Shown here in pieces: positions 1 through 8,726 of a stretch of DNA of 25,219 nucleotides (position 1 is the first letter of the stretch; each line of letters starts with the position of its first letter). The notes below the pieces were generated by a model. The model ran no database searches and was not told the DNA's origin. It saw only the letters and a program-made list of their open reading frames with translations. This DNA comes from Mesaphorura yosii (Eukaryota > Arthropoda > Collembola > Poduromorpha > Tullbergiidae). A program made the position numbers and the translations under genes. The DNA lies in contig WIXG01000712.1 in the NCBI GenBank assembly GCA_009869945.1, forward strand, positions 1 through 25,219. The letters run 5' to 3'.

Positions 1-545
1 TTCGGAGCTGTGGATCACTCAACCCAACAAAATTACGAATAGTTTGGAACTCTTTAATTTCTCAGATCGATTCCTGTCATTCATTGAGATTTTTCTGGGC
101 GGAGGCTTCGCGTTTTGTTTTGTGGTTTTGCTTGGGGAAATTCTTCGTGCGGCTAAAATGCCAACGGACGTTTTGGCGTTCATGAAAATGGCGGGCGTGG
201 TTGCTAAGCAACAGCTCCATTTATTCAAGCTTTTGTTTGGGAAGGTTGCATGCAGATTTTGCAAGCCGCTGAGTTTTTAAACCCCAACTCAAAATTATTA
301 CTCAATCCCAATCGTAAAATTGTCGTATTAAGTCATCAAAGATGAATAAGTAATAAGTCAAGGAATCGACCAAAGTTTCATACAACATCAATTTATTGAA
401 GAATGTCGAAAAGATTATGCAATTTTATCGAATTACGATAAGAACTGATTACAACAATGACTTTTAACATAATAGCAGCATTATATTTTATAGAATGATC
501 GGGAGCAGGGGTGCTCGGGGGGTTGCTTCCCTCGCAATTCCCGTG
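1..545. other. Left-edge stretch without a supported gene
   Basis: Both strands hold open frames of about 80 codons between 19 and 280, but neither shows a recognisable domain, a signal peptide or convincing splice sites. The stretch from about 280 to 540 is AT-rich. A TTTATT near 392, which reads as AATAAA on the minus strand, could be the poly(A) signal of the cysteine-rich gene to the right. Nothing else can be supported. Confidence 0.4.
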
Positions 546-555
546 TCAGGTCAGA

Positions 556-1430
556 TCAGCGTATGATATCCGCGCGTCTTTCGCACATCCCCCGCGTGCA
601 CGCCCCCTCGCCCTCCGCCCCCTCTTCACACCCCACTGTGTAGTGATGACAAGCGAAGCGTAACCACGGATCCCCATCCCAACCTCCGCCATCGCCATCC
701 TCTTCGTATGGAGGAATGTCTGGGCAGTTATTCTGACGTTTAAAGTTCCCACACTTCCCTCCACAGGGGGCCACACAAATCCCCCGCTCCTCGTCCCATC
801 TCACCCCAGAATTAGAATTCATACACACACATTTCCGGACATACACACCACAGGGACCGGAGTTCCCCTCCCAGGAGCACTTCAACCCCCTTCCCCAGTC
901 GCACTTGTTCGCAACCATCTGACACGCTACCCCGAATGACAGCGCCTCAAAGCACCACACCCCATTGTCAACTGGTTGGAGGTCCTTCCTGCTGCACACA
1001 CACTGCCCTGCCCCCTCCCCCCTCTCCATATTGCAGTACACAGATGACCTCTCACCCAGGTATGTGGACCATGCTGCACAAGAAGAGTTGGTGGTGCAAC
1101 CACCGCCCAGAAATGACTTGCATGCCTTGTCCAAGGGGTGAAAAACCTGATGGTGCTGGGTCGGGGCGTCTGCACTCCCCGTCCCCACTGCATGTCAGTC
1201 CGTACAGGCGCACCTCGGAGCCCAAACCCAGGCAGGAGCCCCCATGTGATACCCCGTACTGACCATCAGGCTGTGTTTTCAAAGGCCTGGACGCCGTCCC
1301 CGTACACTATCCCCCCAATGCAGGCTGTGTTGGCGGTACATTCCTCCTTCCCCTCCACCGCCACCGACGCAGGCTCCAGCTTCCTTGATGATACAGTCAT
1401 AGTTGGGCAAACAATTATAGTTCCGTTATG
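556..1430 (-). pseudogene. EB-like cysteine-rich secreted protein, paralog 1, frame-broken
   Basis: Reading on the minus strand, 556 to about 1150 encodes closely spaced cysteines in the style of arthropod EB modules (CKSFLGGGCTTNSSC, GQCVCSRKDL, KCVCMNSNSG, CGGKCGNFKRQNNC), ending at a stop at 556. Further 5' the cysteine pattern continues, but in other frames: TCSGDGEC around 1190-1250, ECTANTAC around 1330-1350 and NYDCIIKEAGAC around 1390-1410. At least two frame changes are therefore needed, with no obvious splice sites to explain them. The neighbour at 2100-2785 has the same module order (CDWGRGLKC against CDPGKGLVC, then GKCGNF against ASCGQF, then HHYTVGC against EDYEVGC), so the two are tandem duplicates. 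No signal peptide exon was found. Function is unknown; EB-type modules occur in extracellular proteins. Decay is the simplest reading, but assembly indels or unseen introns are possible. Confidence 0.55.
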
Positions 1431-2099
1431 AGTCAGTCCAGTCAATGACTAAGCAGTTACCTGGTGAGTTAACCGAGTTATGTACTACTACTCACCTCAT
1501 TGTTAAGCATCGCCTTGTTCTTTGGCGCCGCTGACCCTCCAACGACACGTTGGCTGTGGCACATGTTGGAATGTGGAATTCAACCTTCAAGCTCGAGTTT
1601 CAAGCGACTGTCGTCACAGTCGTCAAAATACTGGAGAACAAATATGTTGTAACAGAAGGAATCTGTTATGATGTTTTGTCTAACTTGGGAATTTGCATTT
1701 CTTAAAATCGCATTACCGTGTGCAATCCTTTTGTCTTGCTTTGTTTTCCGCTTCAATAAATACGCTGATCACAGTCATATTAGCACAGCAGTTCGAAAGA
1801 TCCACACTTGCCATTGTCTTTTCACAACAGCGCTGTTGTCCACTGTTCCTCCAAATCTAATTTGTAATTAATAACTAAATGCATACGCAAGTACGAATTA
1901 ATGAACATGGAATATGAAAGGAAGTCACAATCAAAAGAGGCAAAAGGAAGTCGCAACTTCCTTGAAACTTACACACTGCACAGGATGTGTGACCACATTG
2001 ATTTCATTTCACATTTGCACAAATTTTAATTTCGCGTCACCAGCAAGTTGGTACCAAATTAAAGGGGATTTTTGCGAGAAAGAAAGGTTTAATTTATGA
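1431..2099. other. Intergenic spacer between the two EB-like genes
   Basis: About 670 AT-rich bases. Short open frames on the plus strand (1668-1871, 1914-2099) have no domain, signal peptide or codon pattern supporting them. A small perfect hairpin, GGAAGT-CGCA-ACTTCC, lies near 1947. The stretch could hold the promoter and first exon of the left EB-like gene, but no start codon followed by a signal peptide was recognised on the minus strand. Confidence 0.4.
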
Positions 2100-2785
2100 T
2101 TACATGGTACCGGCATCAGTTTTCTCAAAACCACTGCCGTCGTCCACCACTTGCGCACCCTTCTTGACACACACCTTCGCGGCTCCTCCGACTCCTACAG
2201 CTCCCTCCTTTCGCCTATGTCCACACTCTGCCCCTGGGTCGCAACCCACTTCGTAATCCTCACATCGAACACGCAGGGCGCTGGCACTCGCACTCAGAAG
2301 GCCCTTTTCTCTTTCGGCTACAGGCAGGCAGGATCCTTTCAAGCTAAACTGGCCGCAGGATGCCCCCACCGGCGCCACGCAAGCTGCAGTCCCCTCATGA
2401 TACACCAGGCTCGCGTCCATGCACCCGCACGTCCTCGTCTCCTCCACGCACACGAGGCCCTTCCCAGGGTCGCAGTCCCCTGCGCTGCAGGGCGGCATGG
2501 CTCCGAACCCCAACGCCTTCAGACATCGAGCCCTGTTCGAGGCTACGACGGAGCCGAATCGGGAGTCACACTCACAGCGCCCAGTGACATCATCGCAGTA
2601 GGAACCCAAGACGCATCGCGTAGAGGAGTTGCTGCTGCAGGCTCCGCCAACGAGTGTGAGACATTTTCCGGACTTCTTCTCGTCGTAGTACTGGCTCCAT
2701 GCGTCTGGACACGTGCAGACTCCGTCGATGCACGCCGTGGTCTCCTTGCATGCAGCCGCTTCCTCTTTCCCGATATTCTCGAAAA
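2100..2785 (-). CDS. EB-like cysteine-rich protein, paralog 2, 5'-incomplete
   Basis: A single open minus-strand frame runs from about 2785 down to a TAA at 2102-2100. It encodes regularly spaced cysteines: AACKETTACIDGVCTCPDAW, then CLTLVGGACSSNSSTRCVLG, YCDDVTGRCECD, CSAGDCDPGKGLVC, CGCMDAS, GASCGQF, VRCEDYEVGC and AKVCVKKG. This is the alternation of CxC pairs and spaced cysteines seen in arthropod EB modules, which form disulfide-bonded extracellular proteins. There is no ATG with a signal peptide: upstream the frame hits a TGA near 2800, and the sequence immediately becomes the tail of a MULE transposase on the opposite strand. The first exon may lie beyond the element, or the insertion may have removed it. 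The module order matches the decayed paralog at 556-1430. The body is open, so this could be a working gene with a distant first exon or a recent casualty. Confidence 0.55.
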
Positions 2786-3333
2786 TTATTCAACCTTTCC
2801 GGACTTCGCCTTACAATTGAAGCAAATCGCGGCATTGGCCTTCGTGCCTCCAGAAGATGTGTGCGCCGCCTACGATAAGTTGTTGGACACAGAATTCTTC
2901 AAAGTCAATGATGATCTGCTTCTGCCTTTCTTGACCTACGTTGAAACTACTTGGATAGGTGTCGTTGACGAAGGCAAAGGAGTAGGGCAACACTTTTCTC
3001 CATCGACTTGTGGAATTCGTTATATGTCGGTCTTGAACAATTTGAATAAAACGAACAACCACCGCGAGGGCTTCAGCAATGGATTTCACTCTCTGTTAGG
3101 ATTAATACATCCATATTCAAATTCTTGATGGCTTGAAGAAACAACAAGCGCTCACAGATCTGAAGAGAGAGCAATTACTTGCTGGCTCACAACAAGCCGT
3201 AGGGCGAAATGCATACAAGGCGTCTGCCGCGAAACTCAAAGCTGTTGTTGAAGACTATGCAACTTATAAGGGTCGAACCACTGTACCTGATTACCTTCGC
3301 GCAGTCTCACACAACATAGAGTTCACTGTTTAG
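2785..3333 (+). mobile_element. Mutator-like (MULE) transposase C-terminal remnant
   Basis: The plus strand from about 2790 reads as the C-terminal part of a MULE-type, FLYWCH-associated transposase as found in arthropods. Family-typical pieces in order are DFALQLKQIAALAFVPPEDV, LLPFLTYVETTWIGV, STCGIRYMSVLNNLNKTNNH, EGFSNGFHSLLG, LDGLKKQQALTDLKREQLL and KAVVEDYATYKGR, ending DYLRAVSHNIEF and a TAG at 3331-3333. The frame changes once near 3120-3130, between the GLIHP segment and the LDGLKK segment, so the copy is dead. The N-terminal zinc finger and the catalytic half are absent, and no terminal inverted repeat was found. Its 5' edge abuts the truncated EB-like gene on the other strand. Confidence 0.8.
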
Positions 3334-3640
3334 ATTGTATCTTTGTCATATTTTATTGTTCTAATTTTATATTCATGTGCTCATTTTTTACGCATATACT
3401 ATTTTATTATTTCGATTTCATTTTTAACGTTTCAGTTTGTTTCTTAACAGAACTTTCTCTTAACGTCTTACAATTCTCATTTTCTGACATTTCGGCAATT
3501 TCCTTCCCATCAACCTAAATGACTGTAATAACCCGAGTTCACAGGCATTTCCTTCCATCCTTCCTTAATCAATACACAGCACAGGGGAGAATTGGCTTCA
3601 GCTCGACGCGAACAAGCATTTCTTCAAAACATCTTTTCAC
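3334..3640. other. AT-rich spacer after the MULE remnant
   Basis: T-rich sequence with no open frame of note. It may be the untranslated tail of the MULE element or unrelated intergenic DNA. No inverted repeat partner was found. Confidence 0.35.
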
Positions 3641-3644
3641 AACA

Positions 3645-3725
3645 ACTGAGCCGTGTGGTTCAGAGTCTATTAATTCAGACTGAACTCGGCTTTGAAGGCT
3701 TGTGGTTCAAACTCGAGCCAGTGAC
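3645..3725 (+). repeat. tRNA-derived SINE-like head (A and B box)
   Basis: A stretch starting at about 3647 (GAGCCGTGTGGTTCAGAG) resembles an RNA polymerase III A box. GGTTCAAACTC at 3704-3714 matches the B-box consensus GGTTCRANNCC closely. The spacing of about 50 bases suits a tRNA gene or a tRNA-derived SINE. The arms do not fold into a sound cloverleaf (the T-stem pairs poorly), so a SINE head or tRNA relic is more likely than a working tRNA. Confidence 0.35.
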
Positions 3726-3765
3726 GGACATGTTAATCTGAAGCCTTATTTTTTGCAACTTTTGT

Positions 3766-3946
3766 AAGGGAGAATTGTCGCAGGGAGAAAATTGTCTTAG
3801 GGAACAACTGGGAAGGGATGAATTGACGAGGGAGAATCGACAGGGGTGAATTGACTAGGGAAACTCGACAGGGGTGAATTGACGGGGGCGAATTGGAAGG
3901 GGTGAATTGTCGTAGGGAGAATTGACGGGGGTGAATCGTCATGCGT
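3766..3946 (+). repeat. Degenerate ~14-bp minisatellite, about 12 copies
   Basis: A run of imperfect units of 13-17 bases with the core RGGGRTGAATTGACN is repeated head to tail about twelve times. Examples are AGGGATGAATTGACG, GGGGTGAATTGACT, GGGGTGAATTGACG and AGGGAGAATTGACG. Divergence is mainly in the G-run length and at the seventh base. The array is G-rich on the plus strand. The open antisense frame over it is a by-product of the repeat and is not a gene. Confidence 0.85.
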
Positions 3947-4514
3947 TCGGAGATTCTAAGCCGCTAAGCCGGAGACAGGAATACTAAACTGTGTACAGAA
4001 CATACATTTATTGTGCCAGGTACTCGGAATGGAGGTCGGAATTAAATGCCGGTTCGCACTTATCGTTTCTACAATTGCTGCTGAATTTCAGAGTTCAAAG
4101 TTCAGTAGTTTTTATCTCGGAATTCAGAGTTCAGATTTTAGTTCAGTATTTTATCCCGACCCAACGTTTTGCTGTAATTTACCAGGAAATCACGTTCTGC
4201 GTCCGTCGCTGGAAACACGAGCCGCATGCCCCGAGCATGTCAAAAGTTGAGGAACCCGGGAAGATTTTGCTATATTCAAGCACTCATTGACCGAAAGTTG
4301 TAAGCCTGAGCGGAAATGAAGCATTAAAGGCGTGGCCACATACCGGCGCATCAGTTTCGTCCCGGAAGTACAATTTGGTCCAATTGGCGTGATTCTTGCT
4401 TCCGCTAAAGCTTTCGGACTTGGCTCGGCTTTGTATCTCCCTCCTATACCGCCGCCAGGCGCTCTGACCCCCAGGCGCCGAGCCGGAGCTTCAGTTTCCC
4501 TGGAAAAAGGCGAG

Positions 4515-5023
4515 AAGAGCGGAGTTTCACACAATGAATGATGAAATCCAGGCCCAGCATCGCAGTCTTCTTCGCTCCAGATTCCATCCGGATTGACGAT
4601 GACACAATTCTTTGTCCTGTTCGTCGATGGAGAACCGCTCCTCCAGTTGGCGTATTCAAGCGGGCCTTTGTGCGAATCCATGCTAATTGGCCTTCAGAGA
4701 CGAAGTCGGTAGCCGGAAGCCAGAATGATGTTGGGCTCGGGTTGTCGCTGTAGGAGTTCAAGTATTCGGCGATAAGCTCATTCTCAAACTCGTTGTCAAT
4801 TGAAGCCGGGTGTCTTCAGCCAATCGTACTGTGAATACCATAATGTGAATGTCGTAATTTTTTAGTCGAAATGGCAATGACTTACGGCGCTATGTAAGGT
4901 AAAGAAAGCCTTTGCTTAGGTCACACCGACGAGTCGTCCGAAAGAATCCTGTGCAAGCGTTTGACTGGTCAGGAATCCTGCCAGGATTAGCAAGGCTGTT
5001 GAAAGTTTCGCAAATATCTCCAT
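4515..5023 (-). pseudogene. Secreted C-type lectin-domain protein, probably disrupted
   Basis: The ATG at 5023 opens a clear signal peptide (MEIFAKLSTALLILAGFLTS) and a short mature start ending near 4927 at a possible GT donor. A good acceptor (TTCACAG) lies near 4829. The following exon has C-type lectin landmarks: YDWLK, then PASIDNEFENELIAEYL, FWLPATDF and SEGQLAW; after a frame change, GPLEYANWRSGSP, NCVIVNPDGIWSEEDC and FHHSLCE. Two things are wrong. The segment between YDWLK and PASID is too short, changes frame and lacks the usual first cysteine. The reading frame also slips by one base right after SEGQLAW (near 4680). No sugar-specificity tripeptide of EPN or QPD type is visible. Lectin-domain proteins of this kind usually bind sugars or microbes outside the cell. 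A decayed copy is the best reading; a sequencing error at one site would not repair both. Confidence 0.6.
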
Positions 5024-5530
5024 GTTTGGTGAACTCTCCTCAAACAAATATTGTAATGTCGCTGTCCGAGTCCATGCACACATTTATATCGACAGCTCAT
5101 CGTAAATTAAAGTTTCGTACTCTTAATTGACAAATCAACGCCGTGTGTGTTCTCATACACCTGGCTCATTCGACAGTGGCTCCTATAAAGTTGAAGTGTT
5201 CTTAAGGCGAAAATTCTGGTTGAATAGTGCGCACGACTCCGCTAAACACTCTCTGTCACTGTCACTGGCATGTCACAGGTTTGATGTCAAAGAGTTGTCC
5301 GAGTTGTCCAGGTTGACATTCTCACGCCGTCCTCTCCCGTGTTGTTGTCGCAAATGCAGAAATTGATAAAGAAAAGGTACCGGCAAATATGTGTTCTGAC
5401 TTGTCTAATAATTTTCTATTCTTAGAATATCTATTCGAATTTGACTTCAAATGCCAATTCGTAAATCCGATTTGGATTATTGAATGCTTGGATGAAGGAT
5501 GAATTTTGCTCAGTTTATTCTAGAATATAG
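5024..5530. other. Upstream region of the lectin gene and spacer
   Basis: About 500 bases, moderately AT-rich. Short open frames on the plus strand show no domain. The part next to 5023 would hold the lectin promoter, but no clear TATA box at the right spacing was seen. Confidence 0.35.
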
Positions 5531-5533
5531 CAA

Positions 5534-5743
5534 CTACAACTCACACAAGACATTAGACTTGTGTTCCATATTCTGGACCATCCATTGAAGGTTATTTCCA
5601 TCCCATGCAACCAAGGCCATGGCTACGCTGTACCCCAAGTTAAATCTGTCTATCAGCTCACCATCATTCCATTCATACTTCTCTATGTATAGCGGTTGTC
5701 TTCCATCCAACCAATAAACGGGTGAGTTGCATTTTTCCGGCAA
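5534..5743 (-). pseudogene. C-type lectin domain, C-terminal fragment
   Basis: The minus strand from about 5743 to a TAG at 5536-5534 reads as the last half of a C-type lectin fold: VYWLDGRQPLYIEKYEWNDG, then an aliphatic strand (SVAMALVAWDG), LQWMVQNMEHKSNVLCEL and a stop. The W-x-x-G and terminal LCEL landmarks fit the family. The cysteine that normally precedes the final strand is replaced (NMEHKSN), and a TGA lies just upstream with no acceptor-plus-first-half exon recognised. It may be a relic, or the last exon of a gene whose earlier exons were displaced by the MMAB-like insertion directly to its right. Confidence 0.4.
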
Positions 5744-5779
5744 ACATCAAATTCAGGCTCAGGCTCAAGCTCAGAGTCC

Positions 5780-6166
5780 ATGTCGAGGGAAGCTCATTTT
5801 AAGAAGATTGTAGCAGAATTCTGTCCTGCAGCCTACTGTGACGAGTTGGAATCATGGATTGATGAGTACACATCGAAGTTGCCTCCACTGGTCAATTTTA
5901 TACTGCCCGGTGGTGGAAAGGCTGCCGCATCACTACATGTTGCCTGGGTGGTGTGAGGAAGAGGAGAGTGAGTCGTGGCGGGCCTGGTGCAAGCTTCTGG
6001 CATCGAAGAAACGAGACTGAAGGAAATCCTTGTGTACCTGAATCGATTGAGTAATTTTCTGCCTACGGTGGCCCGATAAGCTGGGAAGAAGGAGACTATG
6101 TATAGGAGGCAGCACACCGCGCCTGGAGGAGCTGGAGCTCCAAAAGCTGCTCGAACCAAGTCGTAG
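5780..6166 (+). pseudogene. MMAB: Cobalamin adenosyltransferase (MMAB) pseudogene, C-terminal part
   Basis: In one plus-strand frame the segment reads [58 protein letters not shown] and KKETMYRR. These align in order with the second half of ATP:cob(I)alamin adenosyltransferase, the mitochondrial enzyme that makes adenosylcobalamin. The catalytic ILPxGGK-to-LHxxR stretch is recognisable, but the helix-final Arg after LHVA is lost. In-frame stops sit at 5954-5956, 5969-5971 and 6077-6079, before a final TAG at 6164-6166. No intron is visible and only the C-terminal part is present, so this is a processed or duplicated relic. AATAAA follows near 6219. It lies between a lectin fragment and the dioxygenase pair on the opposite strand, with no functional link to either. 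Confidence 0.75.
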
Positions 6167-6242
6167 TCATAGTCATAGTCGTTAACTAAGGACAAACCCT
6201 TTATTTTTGTATCCACAATAAATCGACCACGTATGGAAATAC

Positions 6243-7011
6243 TTAATCTACATTGATTCCAATGTATAAGGAAGCCACAAGCCCTTCGGCGCTCCCGACG
6301 TTTCCCCGTACGTCGTTGAAGGTAGTCTGCGCTCCTCCATAATTGGGGTAATCAACATCGTCCTCGTTGGACGTCGGCGGGTCTGGTCGCAACGAGTAAG
6401 GTCGAACGGCTCGAATTCGTTGGGTTAAGGCGTTGGTAAAGTAAAGTGTACCAGTGTGCCTGAGTGTGCGTCCTCCACACCCGCCAGCGCCTCCACCACC
6501 GCCAAGAAACACCTTAATATGTATATGAGGGCAGCGGAATGGATACCAACCCGGGTAAATGGTGTAGAATGTAACTCGACCTCGGGCGTCGCTGATTTGA
6601 GTCCCACGAAGGTAAGTTTGCCCCAGTTCGAAACCTGAAACTCGAGAACTAAGAAAATGGCGATGGCCCTGAAGGGGTTAGATGAGGTCATACCCCATCT
6701 GCGTACGTACCAAGTCCCGAATGCCTTCCAAAGGCATCAGCATGCCAGAGGTCCACTTTGGCGTTCGGTACTTGGCTACAGGTTGCGTTGGCAGTGTTAT
6801 TGGCGCGTACAAACACTAGATGGAGGGCCAAAGGTACTCCGATGCAGTCCTCAGTGATGTTCTTCCGTACAAGGTTCAGGGAAAGATAAGTTGGAGGTTT
6901 TGGGGTTTCTTGGTCGAGGAAACAATTTTCCCCGCCCGCGCTGCTGCTTCCTTGCTTACAGCAAACAGCGGCAAATTTAAAAAGGAGGAAAAAAAATAAA
7001 GCGAGCACCAT
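6243..7011 (-). CDS. Secreted intradiol ring-cleavage dioxygenase-like protein (open paralog)
   Basis: Two exons on the minus strand, 7011-6711 and 6634-6243, are joined across a 76-base GT-AG intron (donor CTTG|GTACGT, acceptor TTTCAG). The join is phase-consistent and gives 230 residues; an upstream in-frame ATG at 7050 would add 13. Residues 1-17 are a signal peptide (MVLALFFFLLFKFAAVCC). Family landmarks follow: RKNITEDCIGVPLALHL, VDLWHADAFG (residues 86-95), QTYLRGTQISDARGRVTFYT and IYPGWYPFRCPHIHIKVF. The two ligand His (137, 139) and the second ligand Tyr (131) are present. The position that normally gives the first ligand Tyr, in the WHADAxGxYSG motif, is His 97 (GRHSG), and the usual GR of WYPGR is FR. 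The family cleaves catechol-type aromatics with non-haem iron(III). Secreted forms in mites and springtails are attributed to horizontal transfer from fungi. Whether this variant is active is unclear. Confidence 0.85.
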
Positions 7012-7231
7012 TTTGCTTCGTCGCAGTTTTCGAGTCACTGAAGAAGGCATTTAGAGGAGGAATTGGAGTAAGAAATTCGTGCTCCTCCAAATTAGGACGA
7101 CATTAACCGTCTTCGTCAAGTTGTCAGTCAGTCTTCAATCAGTGAATCGAGTAAGCGAAGACAATTGATCAAATCTTAATTAATTCCTTAATTCGAAGTC
7201 AATATTTTATTGTCTGCAGCCATTTCACCCT

Positions 7232-7942
7232 TCATCCTCTCCTGCCTCCGTGTCTTGGACCGCCACCACCGCCTCTTGTCGACGGCGTGACAGCTGGATC
7301 GATTCCAATGTACATGGTCGCCACTAAACATGGCCAGAGCCCGTATAGCCTTGCACGCCCTCGAAAGTCGTCTCCGTTCCTCCGCGCCTCATGAAGATAT
7401 CGTCCTTCTCTTGAGACAACGGATGGCTGTTTCTGGTGGAGTATGGCTGGATACTTCGACTGGATTCGGAGAAGTAAAGCTAGCCCACATGCTTAAGCGC
7501 TCTACTCACATAACCTTCGACGTGTATATGAATAAAACGACCAGGATACCAACCAGGGTAAATGGTGTTGAATGTCACGTCTCCGTGGGAGTCAGTGGCT
7601 TGAATTCCACAGAGAAAGGTCGTGGAAGAAGAAGAAGCACCAGTTTGAACTTCCAAGGCGTAAATTCTGCCAGGGGACTTAAGAGCAGTTGAATGGAGCC
7701 TTACCGTATCCTGAATAAACCCCCATCGCATCAGCATGCCAAATATCTACCGTCGCATCCTGAACTGGTTGACACGTATTCGAATCGACGACTGTCAATT
7801 GCAACTGAAGTGGAATCCCTGCACCGTCTTCAGTTATGTTCCGGCGGAGCAAATGGAGTGGAAAATAAAATGGCCCTACGACAGATTCTGGGTCAAGGGC
7901 ACAGGTTACGTTTACAGTGTGAACTTGACGTGTGTCTTGAAT
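7232..7942 (-). pseudogene. Intradiol ring-cleavage dioxygenase-like paralog, inactivated
   Basis: Minus-strand homology runs over almost the whole mature domain: VTCALDPESVVGPFYFPLHL, LRRNITEDGAGIPLQLQLTV, VDIWHADAMGVYSGYG, then a 55-base intron (7704-7650, GTAAGG...AG, phase 1), TTFLCGIQATDSHGDVTF, IYPGWYPGRFIHIHV and, past the lesions, LYFSESSRSIQPYS and VATMYIGIDP with a Gly-rich tail. All four metal-ligand positions (Tyr, Tyr, His, His) are of the standard type. The gene is nevertheless broken. A TAG at 7482-7480 replaces the Gln expected in HVGQLYF, the frame slips near 7321-7330, and the 5' end lacks a start codon and signal peptide because the frame is closed by a TAA at 7945-7943. 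It lies head-to-tail with the open copy to its left, with the single intron at the homologous place, so the two are tandem duplicates. Confidence 0.85.
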
Positions 7943-8660
7943 TTAAGGTGCATTATGTAACACGCAGGGCAATGGATATGACTTTGAATCTTCACGCTGT
8001 GTACATTTTGTGGTGAAACGCGAAATCCAGATTTTGCTGCAAACGAACTCAAATTGTGAGCAAAATGTTCCACATTTTAATTCCATTTCGCAACAATTCG
8101 CAATTACAATTATGTAGTCCAAATTCCAATTTCGCAATAGTGAGTGGAGTTGAGTGGCGAATTGATGGGTGTCATCGTTTACGCGAACAACCGCGTTCGA
8201 CCTTCAAGAATTCGCATCATTTATTCGTGGGGGGTGGCAATTTGCAATTTTCTGCACATATTTGCATAATTTAGCAACGAAGAGCTTGGTAAATGGTAAC
8301 CGGCATAAATTGGACTTCAAATTGGCAGCATGTTGAAGGAGAATTATTGATTAGGAATCAGAATAGAATTTTGTCATAAAATCTTAATTCGCATCCATTC
8401 AGCTACTCTCATCAACTTACTCTCTGAGTACGCGGGACTATTTGAATTCATAAATGTTCGACTCGACGGCGATTAATTGAGTGATTTATTCCTTTGGGAT
8501 TCTAATTACCAGTTCCCATCTACAATTCCATAAAATTGGCATACGCTAACGACAGGAAGTTTTAAGCCACATAAATTAGGATTAATGTCCACTTTAAGTG
8601 CCATTAAAGCTATTAAGTTGTGATTAAGAGAAACGACTCCCCATTTACAGCTGAATTCGA
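7943..8660. other. AT-rich intergenic region without a gene
   Basis: About 700 bases with many AATT-type words (for example around 8090-8140 and 8330-8400) and no supported frame on either strand. The missing 5' exon of the dioxygenase paralog would be expected here but was not found. The right end leads into the promoter of the small secreted gene at 8727. Confidence 0.5.
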
Positions 8661-8663
8661 AGA

Positions 8664-8671
8664 TATAAAAA
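8664..8671 (+). promoter_or_regulatory. TATA box (TATAAAAA) of the small secreted protein gene
   Basis: TATAAAAA is followed about 30 bases later by an initiator-like TCAGAAGTC (about 8696), giving a leader of about 30 bases before the ATG at 8727. This spacing fits a classical arthropod TATA-Inr core promoter. Confidence 0.65.
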
Positions 8672-8726
8672 GGAGTTCGGAGCACTGTAACCACATCAGA
8701 AGTCGAAGCACCAGAAATTCTACAAC

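Noticed and set aside
2151..3128. A 325-codon plus-strand frame across the EB-like gene and the MULE remnant
   Set aside because: Its left two thirds is the antisense of the EB-like coding region (aligned Cys codons) and only the right third matches MULE transposase; it is not one protein.
3645..3725. A functional tRNA gene
   Set aside because: A- and B-box-like words are present, but the T-stem and acceptor do not pair, so it was kept only as a SINE-like head.
3733..3942. Minus-strand frame rich in Pro, Ser and Gln over the minisatellite
   Set aside because: It is only the translation of the 14-bp array; there is no start context and no homology.
7330..8016. Two plus-strand frames over the right dioxygenase copy
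   Set aside because: The minus strand carries the clear family motifs across the same bases; the plus frames are shadows.
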